Assembly (NCBI GenBank): GCA_963783445.1
Contig: CAWANP010000004.1
Coordinates: 372,001-436,000 of the forward strand
Source of the DNA: CAWANP01 sp963783445
GTDB lineage: Bacteria; Chloroflexota; Anaerolineae; JAAYZQ01
Direction: 5' to 3'
Length of the DNA: 64,000 bases
Shown: positions 53,849-62,610 of the stretch, one piece after another
Position numbering within the stretch: the stretch's first letter is position 1
Layout of the letters: the number at the start of each line of letters is the position of its first letter
The notes under the pieces: generated by a model
Told to the model about the DNA's origin: nothing
Database searches by the model: none
The model's input: only the letters and a program-made list of their open reading frames with translations
Position numbers and translations under genes: made by a program

Positions 53849-54679
53849 CTAGCGGATCCCTTCGACCAGCACGTCGTCGAACCTGACATAGGCGTATCGC
53901 GGGTCGCTGCCATAGACGAACAGGCCGATGGTCCCCTTCAGAAAGATGGAACCTGTTTGGTCGACATGGTCAACCGCTAGCTCGTCATCGACGTAACACT
54001 TGATGTGCGGCCCTCGGACTTCCACTGTCAATTGATGCCATCCCCCGGGGTTCACGGCCGTAGTCAGCTCCTTGTCCACCAGGTACAGGGGATAGTCAAA
54101 GTAGTACCAGTAGGCCTGGTCCGTTTCGTCTCCGTGCTCCTCCGCCGTCCGCAGTTGACCCAGTTTCGCCCTGCCCGTTCCGTCAGGGCGCACGTCGACG
54201 GTAAAGTAGTAGCCCGTCAGCCACTGGCCCACTGCGTCGACGTCCTCGTAGGCGCCCCTGAACCAGACACCGACCTGGCGGCCGGATTCGGCCCGGAACC
54301 GGACACGCAGGCGATAATCCGTCCACTCCTGTGCCTCCGGGCTCAGGACCATGGTCAGCCCAGCGCGGGCGCCCCGGTCGGAGCTGTCGACCCCCTTGGA
54401 AAACTTGAAGGCATAGCCGTGGCCGTTGCCGTAGCCGCGGTCCTTATCATGGTACCACTGCTTCTCGTTCAGCCGCCAGTAGTTCAGAAACGGCGTCCAC
54501 CGCCCGATGCCGCCCTCAAAATCGTCCGCAAAGAGAAGCTGTGGCGATGTCGGGGAGCTGACAAAGGGTAGATATACCGTCGAGCCCGGCGGTGGCGCCG
54601 CTTCGCCGGCGGCGGTTCCCGGTGAAGCCCCAAAAGGGACCAGTACCGCGGTCAAGATGAACAGAAAAACGATTCGCAA
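53849..54679 (-). CDS. Secreted jelly-roll (LamG/DUF1080-like) protein, paralogue 2
   Basis: About 276 residues with the same layout as the 52688 gene: signal segment IVFLFILTAVLVPFGASPG, VYLPFVSSP, and a beta domain with LLFADDFEGGIGRWTPFLNY, EWTDYRLRVRFRAESGRQVG, VWFRGAYEDVDAVGQWLTGY and HQLTVEVRGPHIKCYVDDEL, ending YVRFDDVLVEGIR. No ATG is available at the right place. TTG 54679 is used here, but ATC 54685 has GGGAGG 5 bases upstream and aligns with the same codon in paralogue 1. The domain is over 50% identical between the copies. Confidence 0.75.
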   Translation of the reverse strand: MRIVFLFILTAVLVPFGASPGTAAGEAAPPPGSTVYLPFVSSPTSPQLLFADDFEGGIGRWTPFLNYWRLNEKQWYHDKDRGYGNGHGYAFKFSKGVDSSDRGARAGLTMVLSPEAQEWTDYRLRVRFRAESGRQVGVWFRGAYEDVDAVGQWLTGYYFTVDVRPDGTGRAKLGQLRTAEEHGDETDQAYWYYFDYPLYLVDKELTTAVNPGGWHQLTVEVRGPHIKCYVDDELAVDHVDQTGSIFLKGTIGLFVYGSDPRYAYVRFDDVLVEGIR

Positions 54680-54786
54680 TTTGATGTCAGCCTCCCTGAT
54701 ATCGGAACCCAAAAGATGGCCAGAACGCGCGGGGCGGCGATGGGGCACAACCAACAACGCCATCCCTCAGCCCCGACGACAGTACC

Positions 54787-54815
54787 AATATAGCACAGCC
54801 TGGCCGCGGGGGCAA
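54787..54815 (-). promoter_or_regulatory. Sigma70-type promoter for jelly-roll paralogue 2
   Basis: On the minus strand, TTGCCC (54815-54810) and TATATT (54792-54787), 17-base spacer. The surrounding sequence matches the promoter of paralogue 1. Confidence 0.6.
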
Positions 54816-54854
54816 GCTGGGATGGAAGATTTTTGTCTGTCAGGCAACTCGTTC

Positions 54855-56763
54855 CTACGCCGAGATCCCCAGTTCGTCCGCTACGTGGGCAATGCCCAGC
54901 TCTTCCAGGGTCTCCCGAGTCGGCACTCCGCGCTCATCCCAGCCTAACAGTCCATAGTACGTCGCCAACATCCCCTCCCAACCCGGCTGGATGCTCACCC
55001 CAGTCGCTGGCCCGTCCAGTGGTGTGGAACCATAGCGCCTGGAAGGTACATCCAGCGCTGGGTCAATCCCGTGGCGGATGTTGAAGGCACGCAGCAGGTT
55101 GGTTGCGCGCTGCCCGACACGCATGGCCTCCTGGGCATCCATGTCCCAGCCGGTGACAGCGTTTACGGCTTCGGTGAGCAAGGGCAAATCCGTGCGCGTG
55201 TTGAACCGGCAGACGCCCAGCGAGTCTTCGAACAACATCGCCCCGTTGGTCCGGGCCGTGAAGGCGCTCACCTCCTCCGGCGAGAATGAGCCCGGGGGCC
55301 CTTCTACGCCAATGGCGCGCATTGCATTGGGGGGCATGTTGGACATGGGGCCAGTCTCCATGGTTCCGGTATTCGAGGTCACCGTATCGAACATCTCGGT
55401 CCATCGACTGCGGTGATCGTGGGTCCGCGAGGCGTGTTGCCCTTGGCCGTGTGGATGGCAAAGTTGACCGCCTCCCCTCCGATCTCCTGGGCCGCCCTCA
55501 TCACGCCCTCGGCCAGCGAGGTTCCCGATCCCCTCGCGGTGGGCAATCTTGTACATCAGGCGTTCGCACGGCATCGACATTGCCCCAACTGAGGTCAAGG
55601 CCATCGAGGCGCTCTTGGCTGAGAATGCCCTTCTCATAGCATTCCATCATCATCCCGATCAGCCAACCGAGTCTCATTGTTCTCGAATCCCAGCCGATCG
55701 CATTCATTGGCCAGGACGATGGCCTCCGTGACATCCGTGTTGCCGATGAGCGGGCCAAGAGCCGCAAACTGCTCGTACTCTGGTTCCTCGCCTACAAAGC
55801 CCTTGTGGGGACCGTCCGGTATGGTGAACAGGGTGCAGTGCTGGAAGCGGCAAGCCCAGCAGTTGTGCCGTCCGGACACATAGTTCTCCTGCAGGTAGGG
55901 CCCGTCCCATTTCTCCAGTTCTTCCGGAGAGATTCGATAGATATTCGTGGTATAGTTCTTGACCGGCAGCCAGCCGCCGCCCTGGGCCCCCCGCGCGACG
56001 CCGCGCAGCGTCCCCCAACGATAGACGCCCTCGCTGGCCACAGGGTCCTCCACAATGCGACTGGAAGAGGGCCTTGGCCACGCCGGACAGCGCTTGCTGG
56101 TCGTGGGCAGCCAACGTACCGCGGGCGCGCTGTACGACGATGGCTTTCAGGCGCTTCGAGCCCATGACAGCGCCGATGCCATTGTGTCCGGCGACATGAC
56201 CCCGATCACCCACAAAGGCGGCAAAACGGACGAGATTCTCGCCCGCCGGTCCGATGCCAAAGACACTGAGCTGGCGTTCATCGACTCCCAGCTCCTGGGC
56301 CAAGAGATCGATCATCTCCCAGGTGTCCACTCCGGCCAGGTGCTCAGCGTCTCGCAATTCCGCCTCGCCATCGGCGATATGGAGATATTGGAGGCCCGCG
56401 GCCGCGCCCTGGATGACCACACCGTCAAAGCCATTGAAGCCGCATGTAGGCCCCCAGGAATCCATTGGCCTGGGAAGCGGCCGCTCCGTTCGTCATGGGA
56501 CCTTTGGTGATCACTGAGACCGTACCGGAGCCATTGACGCGCGTACCAGCCAGCGGCCCCGAGGCCACGACCAGCCGGTTCTCTGGGTCCGACCAGGCCA
56601 CACCCGGCGGCACCTCCTCGTACAACACCTTTGCCCCGTACGCGGCGCCGCCCAAGTATTGCCGGTAGGTCGCGGACTCCAACTGGTCCGACCAGATACG
56701 GCCGCTGGTCAGGTCCACGCGCAGATACCTGCCTCCAAAGTTGTGCTGCTGATCCTGTGCCAT
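54855..56763 (-). pseudogene. Aldehyde:ferredoxin oxidoreductase family (tungsten/molybdenum) enzyme, frameshifted
   Basis: Several frames in sequence spell one AOR-type enzyme of about 620 residues. The N-terminal AOR_N domain has GGRYLRVDLTSGRIWSDQLE, YRQYLGGAAYGAKVLYEE and ASGPLAGTRVNGSGTVSVIT. The middle has AAFVGDRGHVAGHNGIGAVM and SKRLKAIVVQRARG. The Fe-S site is NCWACRFQHCTLF (CxxCxxxC), with a distal Cys in DSLGVCRFNT. The C-terminal half ends RETLEELGIAHVADELGI. Frame changes lie near 56430, 56050, 55740 and 55520-55420. It would oxidise an aldehyde with ferredoxin at a pterin W or Mo cofactor. The MoaD-like gene upstream is its usual partner. Confidence 0.8.
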
Positions 56764-56802
56764 TGCTCTCCCCCTTCCCTCTGGGCGCTCTTCGGCCTAC
56801 TG

Positions 56803-57123
56803 CTAGCCCCCGCTAAAGCCCGGAATGAGCCGCAGGGTATCGCCAGACCTCACCTCGGCCTCCATGCCGCCTGCCAGCTCGATGAGCCTGCCATTTAGAA
56901 GCAGCATGATGTAGCCAGCTAGCTGTCCAGTGTCAGCAGGAAAGATCAGTTCCCTGAACAGCTGATCGCCCGCTGCAATCACTTCCAGAACCTGCCTCAC
57001 GGTTGTGCCCTCGCTGACGTCCTGCGTCAGGGTCAGTCGGCCCAGGTGTTGGGCTGAAAGACGGTGGCTGAGCCAGGGCAGAATCTCTACCTGTACACGC
57101 AAGACGGCGAACTCCTTTTTCAT
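56803..57123 (-). CDS. MoaD/ThiS-like small protein
   Basis: This 106-residue ubiquitin-fold protein contains VSEGTTVRQVLEVIAAG, YIMLLLNGRLIELAGGMEAE and the ending SGDTLRLIPGFSGG with a C-terminal GG, as needed for adenylation and thiocarboxylation. Such proteins donate sulfur to the pyranopterin cofactor. It lies 39 bases upstream of the AOR-type gene and shares its promoter, so a dedicated cofactor role for that enzyme is likely. Confidence 0.8.
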   Translation of the reverse strand: MKKEFAVLRVQVEILPWLSHRLSAQHLGRLTLTQDVSEGTTVRQVLEVIAAGDQLFRELIFPADTGQLAGYIMLLLNGRLIELAGGMEAEVRSGDTLRLIPGFSGG

Positions 57124-57164
57124 CCGACTGAGATGCCATCGCTGGAGCTGGTGTGCGTAGGATC

Positions 57165-57194
57165 ATTCTACCATACGCTGCATCAGGCCGTCAA
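57165..57194 (-). promoter_or_regulatory. Promoter for the MoaD-like/AOR operon
   Basis: On the minus strand, TTGACG (57194-57189) and TAGAAT (57170-57165), 18-base spacer. Confidence 0.55.
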
Positions 57195-57202
57195 GCCGAC
57201 AG

Positions 57203-57315
57203 TGTCATGCCCGCATGGTTCCAGCGAACATCCAGTCTGCGGCGGTGACGGTTGCTGGTGGCGTGGACTCCCGCCCCCCCCCGGCTGCTCGGGGGCAAGC
57301 ATGTGCGGGAATGAC
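57203..57315. repeat. Terminally inverted dispersed element
   Basis: It begins GTGTCATGCCCGCATG and ends CATGTGCGGGAATGACA, so the ends are inverted repeats. The interior GGTGACGGTTGCTGGTGGCG matches, inverted, the fragment at 23745-23775. It contains a run of nine or more C. Confidence 0.6.
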
Positions 57316-57387
57316 AAGTCAGTTGGTGGCATTTCCACCGAAATTGATGCGTTACCGTCTTGGGCTTGGATGAACGCGCGAGGTCAT

Positions 57388-58023
57388 CTATTGAGTCAGA
57401 CCTGCTTTTCGGGCAACGACCCAAAGAAAAGTGACCGGCCGGCCAAACTCGACGTCCGTCTCTTCCCGGGCGCTGACGATCTGCAGGCCGGCGCCCTCCA
57501 CCAGCCGCCGGTTGGCGCCGCTGTCATAGCCGCTCCAGTACATGGGCGCCCCCAAAAAGTTTTCGGAGAGATACTCCTTGACCGGATGGGCGCTCATCGC
57601 GGCCACCAGTAGGCCGCCGGTCCGGAGCCACGAGGCAATGGCCTGCAGGAGCTTGGCCAGTTCCTGGCGCGGCACGTGAATGAGACTGTAGAAGGCAGCC
57701 ACCGCGTCAAAGCTGGCGGCCGGCAGGTGGAGTGGGTGATGTCGGCCTGGATGAACCCGGCTTCCGGCGCGTATTGCCGGGCCAGCGCGAGCTGCCGGGC
57801 AGAGATGTCGACGCCCGTCACCTCAAAGCGTTGAGCCAGGGTCTGCGTCGTGGGCAGGCCCGCCCCGCAGCCGAGAATCCAGCACCCTGGCCCCGGCGGG
57901 CAGCCCATCCAGCAGCACTTGCGTGTATCGCGCGCGCTCCTCCAGGCGGATGCCCTGCGCCCACGCGGCATGGCGCTCAGCCATGGTGTCGTAGCCGTCT
58001 CTTACGACCTGTTTGGGATCCAT
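57388..58023 (-). pseudogene. Class I SAM-dependent methyltransferase, two frameshifts
   Basis: Three frames give about 210 residues. The start is MDPKQVVRDGYDTMAERHAA; then come the SAM site in GCPPGPGCWILGCGAGLP (read as RVLDLGCGAGLP with one base change of frame near 57895), FEVTGVDISARQLALARQYA and QADITHSTC; after a second shift near 57720, AAFYSLIHVPRQELAKLL and WLRTGGLLVAAMSAHPV. Substrate unknown. The GGAGGAGC ribosome site lies in the end of the DUF2079 gene, with which it overlaps by 22 bases, implying coupled translation. Confidence 0.75.
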
Positions 58024-60539
58024 GCTCCTCCAGGCACCCGCGGGTTCGCACCTCGCTCTCCGACGAGTACGCGGCCCTCTTGCAGTCCCCAGGCCAGAAC
58101 GCCGCTCAGGATCGCGGCCAGACCGATCATGGAGACGCCTCCTCCTTTGGGTTCGCCCCGCCAGGGCCATCCCTGGCGGGGCGGATGAAAGCTTGCCCAG
58201 CCGCCAGACTCGACCTGGAAGGTGATCAGGCGAACGGGCTCGCCCGCTGGCCTGTCGCCATCCACAGCGGTGACCAGCAGGTCGTAGCGACCGGGCGGCA
58301 GATCGGTGGGCAGCGACAGGGGAATCCAGCCAGCGACGACCGTACCGGGCTGCCAGGCCGTGGTGGGATAGCCTTCGCCGGCCAGCGGCCGCTGCCACGT
58401 GGCCACGGGTTCGGAACCTCCTTCGGTGGCCTCCCCGCCCTTGGCGAGGAGGTCAAATCGCGCCCCGTAGGCCTGCGGCACCGGGGCCGTGGTCTGCCAG
58501 TAGAGTGTGACGTCGATGACGCTTCCAGGGGCTGCCTGCTCCGGGATGGGGTTCTGGCCGTAGAGGACCAGGTCCTCGGCCATTGATTGGCCGATGGCGA
58601 TGGGTACCTGGGGGAGTTGGCCGTCAGCCATGGGCGCGGGAGCTGCCACTACGACTGTCCCGGCCGCGGCCGTGGTCGTCCCATCAGGCAGGGCCAGGCG
58701 CTGCTGGCCCTGGCGGGTATAGAGGCCGGCGCGCAGTTCATACTCCCCGGGCGGCAGCCAGGGAGGCAGGTCCAGCCCATAGACCTCGCCCACCAGACTG
58801 CCTGGCGCCCACTGGTCGGTGGGAAAGAGGCCGCCATAGGGCTCGCGGTCGACGGAGGCCCAGCGATACTGGGCCTCTCCCTGGCGCTGGATGAGTTGCA
58901 GGAAGGGAACCAGCCTGGGCTGCCCGGCCCCCTGGTTCTCCCACACGAGGGCCACCTCCAACCGGTCGCCGGGTACAGCGGCCAGCGGCTGGCCGTGGCC
59001 GGTCGCCCCCCGCAGCGCCACCCCGCCCTCGAAAACCTCCGGCTGGGGCAGGGGCGCCGCCCCCAGCGTCCCGCGCTGGCGCAAGAGTTCCGTCTGTCCG
59101 GCGCGGCCCAGAAGCTCCCAGCGCGGAACCTGCCAGCCACCGACGCCGGGCGGGCCCAGAAGCGCCGGTGGGTGAGCTGGAAAGCCGATGGGCGTATCCT
59201 CATAGATCAGGTACTCGATGGGGTACTCGTGCTCGAACAGGCCGCCAAAGAGGTAATAGCCCTCGCGGGTGGAAAGGGCCGCGGCGAAACGCTCGTCGGA
59301 AACGACTCCGGCCTCGGGCGGGATCTGAGAAAGCAGCGCCTGTTCCGCCCGGCTCTGCTCGTCGACACGGAACTCGGCCCGCCGGGTCTCATCCGCCAGC
59401 GGGCTCCACAAGCTGGCCGTGATCAGGCAGAGCAGGAGGACAAGGCCACTGGCCGCCAGGGCCACGTGGCGCGCCCCCCAGCGTGGACCCAGCCAGTCCA
59501 CCAGGCGGGCTATGCCCAGCACGGTGCCGTAAAAGATAAAGGGCACGAGCAGGGACTGATAGTGCCCGTCGAGAATATAGATCTGGTGAAAGGGATAGTC
59601 GACCAGCAGCAGGTAGGCCAACGCCGATGCCCCCAGCAAAAAGACCGATGGAGCCAGTAGGGGCAAGAAGGCTACCGGCAGCAGGAGCTGGGCAAGCAGC
59701 TTGAGTTTAGGCAGGAAAACGGCGCGGGGTAGCCGAACCCACGGCTGGAGCAACAACGAACGAGCCATGGCCAGGGGCGAGTCGCCCAGGTAGGCATAGT
59801 ATTCGCCATAGTGGAAGGACCTTCCTCCACGAAAGCCGGGGATCAGGACCAGGATGACGAGTGCGCTGGCTGCCAAGCCCAGCACGCAAAGGAACAAGCC
59901 CAGCCGCCAGCGGCGCTGGAACAACAGGGCATAAAGCCCCATCGTGATGATCAATAACGACAGTTCCTCGCGTACCAGGAACATCAGGGGCAACAGGCAG
60001 AAGAGCAAAAGGTCGCGCCGGGTAAGCAGGGCGAAATAGGCCCACATGACAACAGCGGAACCCAGGATGACACCGTGAAAGTCGGTCAGGATCTGGTGCT
60101 GGAAGGCCGGATAGAGGACATAGGCCGCGGCCAGCAGCACGCCGGCCCAGGGCGTAGGCAATCGCTCACGGGCGAACCAGAACAGAGGCAAGATGGCCAG
60201 AGCCGCGACGATCACCTGGACCAGCAACAGTACCCGGGAATCGGACCAGAGCAGATAGAGGGGCACAAAGAGGGCCAAGATGGGCGTAAAGTGGTTGCCC
60301 AGATAGTTCTCGGTAAAGGGCAGGACCGAGGTGCGGAAGGGGTCGCCGTGGGCCGTATTCCACACCGCCTGGCTGTAGGTCGCCAGGTCTACATTGTCGC
60401 GCACGCCGGCGTAGCGCACCAGGCCAAGCGCGCCAGTAGCAAGGATGACTGCCAGTATCAGTACTGCGACGATCATACTTGCCGGCTGGAACCGGCGAGG
60501 GCCACCCCCGGAAGGGGCGGCCTGCGCGGCTGAACTCAT
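58002..60539 (-). CDS. DUF2079 multi-span membrane protein
   Basis: About 845 residues. It opens with MSSAAQAAPSGGGPRRFQPA and a membrane helix. The DUF2079 block follows, with YAGVRDNVDLATYSQAVWNT, NHFTPILALFVPLYLLWSDS, YPAFQHQILTDFHGVILGSA and HQIYILDGHYQSLLVPFIFY and about eleven helices. The second half is extracytoplasmic beta-rich sequence with two similar units (GEYELRAGLYTRQGQQRLAL; PPGRYDLLVTAVDGDRPAGE) and ends with another helix. The overall form resembles GT-C glycosyltransferases, so a role in envelope glycan transfer is plausible but unproven. Start at 60539 from GGAG spacing. Promoter at 60644-60673. Confidence 0.82.
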   Translation of the reverse strand: MSSAAQAAPSGGGPRRFQPASMIVAVLILAVILATGALGLVRYAGVRDNVDLATYSQAVWNTAHGDPFRTSVLPFTENYLGNHFTPILALFVPLYLLWSDSRVLLLVQVIVAALAILPLFWFARERLPTPWAGVLLAAAYVLYPAFQHQILTDFHGVILGSAVVMWAYFALLTRRDLLLFCLLPLMFLVREELSLLIITMGLYALLFQRRWRLGLFLCVLGLAASALVILVLIPGFRGGRSFHYGEYYAYLGDSPLAMARSLLLQPWVRLPRAVFLPKLKLLAQLLLPVAFLPLLAPSVFLLGASALAYLLLVDYPFHQIYILDGHYQSLLVPFIFYGTVLGIARLVDWLGPRWGARHVALAASGLVLLLCLITASLWSPLADETRRAEFRVDEQSRAEQALLSQIPPEAGVVSDERFAAALSTREGYYLFGGLFEHEYPIEYLIYEDTPIGFPAHPPALLGPPGVGGWQVPRWELLGRAGQTELLRQRGTLGAAPLPQPEVFEGGVALRGATGHGQPLAAVPGDRLEVALVWENQGAGQPRLVPFLQLIQRQGEAQYRWASVDREPYGGLFPTDQWAPGSLVGEVYGLDLPPWLPPGEYELRAGLYTRQGQQRLALPDGTTTAAAGTVVVAAPAPMADGQLPQVPIAIGQSMAEDLVLYGQNPIPEQAAPGSVIDVTLYWQTTAPVPQAYGARFDLLAKGGEATEGGSEPVATWQRPLAGEGYPTTAWQPGTVVAGWIPLSLPTDLPPGRYDLLVTAVDGDRPAGEPVRLITFQVESGGWASFHPPRQGWPWRGEPKGGGVSMIGLAAILSGVLAWGLQEGRVLVGERGANPRVPGGAWIPNRS

Positions 60540-60643
60540 TGCAACCACTCCGTCATGACTTGATTCAGGACGAGAGAACCGGTACTTCCGGCAAGAGGTT
60601 CCCAAGCGCCTGGTAGATCGACGAAAAGTCAGCGTTGGCGCTC

Positions 60644-60673
60644 ATTGTACCATGACTCAGGCTGCTGTAGCAA
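60644..60673 (-). promoter_or_regulatory. Promoter for the DUF2079 gene
   Basis: On the minus strand, TTGCTA (60673-60668) and TACAAT (60649-60644), 18-base spacer. Confidence 0.5.
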
Positions 60674-60826
60674 GGCTAGGCTTTTGGTGGGGAATCACCT
60701 TCGGACGATAGGGAACGTGGCAGGATCACCCAGCGGATGATCGTCGCCAGCGGCGACGCCGGCGAGCCAAGGCATCGTAGCCCATGAGCGGGCATACCGG
60801 AACCGTCGGGCGACTAAAGCTTCTGG

Positions 60827-62507
60827 CTACCGAGAGGAGCGTCCCTTGTAGATGCGAACATACTCCAGGCCATTGATCTCGACGCTGTACTCTGGCGTCT
60901 TCTGGGCCAAGATCTCCAGCAGCGGCCTGGGCATCTGGCGCTGCCACTGGTGGATGTAGACGACGACATAGTCGGAGCCCAGCAGTTCCTCGACCTGGGC
61001 CTCGTCCAGCTCTGTTTCCAGGGGAATGCCCCGCACGTAGCCCGAGAAATAGGGCGCGAAAGAGGGCACGTACCAGGAGGCAACCTGCAGTTGCTGCCCA
61101 CCGGGCTTGGCGCTCAAGTAGCGACCCGCCTGATCCAAGCCCTCCCCCCAGCCGACCATCTGCATCTCAGGGGCTTTTCGACCTCCGCCCAGCAGCGGAT
61201 TGTAGTAGCTTAGGTAGTAGGGGAAAGTTGGCAGGGTACAAGCAACCTGGGCCAGGATGACGATGCCCAACAGCAGGGTCACTACACGCTGTCGCATTCG
61301 GGCCAGGCTGCGCCGCGTTCGCAATCCAGCCGGCAGCCGCAACCCAACCCACGGCGGCCACCAGATCCAGGGGGGCGAAAACAGGCAGCAGGTAGCGGTC
61401 AAACTTTTTGGCGCCGAGGTTCATCAACAGACCATACAGCAGGGCAAAGAGTACCAAGCTGAGGGTCGCGCGCCGTACCTCGGGCCGGGCCAGCAGGCCG
61501 CGCCTGAAAATAAACGCGAAGCCGGCGGCCAATAACCCGAGGAGCACCACCGGCGTGACACGCCAAAGATAGGCCGCCGGGTAGAACTGCCAGACCGAGG
61601 CGTCTATCCGGCCGTCGGTATAGAGGCGACCGCCAAAAAAGACAGGGTCCCCGTGTCCACCCTGTGCGTGGCTCAGGGCCGGAGCCAGCACGCGGGCGAC
61701 TGTGTCCAAGGGGTCCACCCACATCGCCGGCCAGAGCAGCGAAAAGGCAGCCATGCCGGCGAACCCCAGACGACGAGCGGCCAGGCCGAATGCCACAGGA
61801 GCGCCGCCAGCGACCGGCGGTCCCGGTTGCGCAGGCTGTACCCCAGGTCTGCCAGGGCCAGCAGCAGGACAACGGGGATTAGGAAGAGGCTCGGGGATTT
61901 GGTCAGCCAGCTCAACCCGGCCGCGACGCCAGAGACGATGAGGTCCAGCGCCCGGCGGTACCGCAAGAAGCTGAGAAAGGCCAGCAGGGCCAGAAGTAGA
62001 AAACTACTGAGCATGCCGTCCAGGTGCAGGATGCGCGAGTGCGCCACGTGAAAGGGGTCGAGGGCGATGAACAGGAAGCCCAGGAGGGCCGGTACGAGGC
62101 CAAAGAGTCGCCAGGCAAAGACAAAGGCCATCGACAGGGCCAGGGTACTGGCCAGTACGGCAAAGCTACGGCCGGCAGTGATGCCCGGATCCCCCTCCTC
62201 CCTGCCTTCCGTGCCCCTCCGGGGACTCGGCTCGCCAGAGCCGTCCGGCGACGCCTGCCCACATAGTGGTGACGCCTGGATGCTCGGTTTGGAAGGTCCG
62301 GCCCAAGGCACCTTCACGTAGGGCAGTGAGAAACTGCTCGGAACGTCCGCTCCAGGCGTTCTCGTCGGGGGTAACGAAGCGATCCAGCGCCGCCGCACGG
62401 GGCAGCCAGATCGGCCAGGGCAACCAAGATGCAGACAGCCAGTCTGCGGCCGGGCGGACAGGCACACCACCCTGTGGCCGGACCGAAACCGGCATTATTG
62501 CTAGCAT
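60827..62507 (-). pseudogene. GT39/ArnT-like membrane glycosyltransferase, frameshifted
   Basis: Pieces in several frames make one GT-C glycosyltransferase of about 555 residues. The N-terminal segment is DRFVTPDENAWSGRSEQFLT then TFQTEHPGVTTMWAG, where DE and the HPG motif are the metal/donor site of PMT-like enzymes. Next come FIALDPFHVAHSRILHLDGM and AGLSWLTKSPSLFLIPVVLL; then MAFGLAARRLGFAGMAAFSL and FGGRLYTDGRIDASVWQFYP; and a last part PYYLSYYNPLLGGGRKAPEM to the soluble end. Frame changes near 62205, 61780 and 61390. It would transfer sugar from a polyprenyl-phosphate donor on the outer face of the membrane. It sits between two DUF2079 genes. Confidence 0.75.
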
Positions 62508-62610
62508 CCATCGGCATTGATTGCTCCTGGCACCAGAAAGCCACGCAGTCTGCCGATCATGCCACGCCGGGCCGGGCTGGCCAAGATGCGGCGCCAAAGG
62601 GCTAGCAGCA

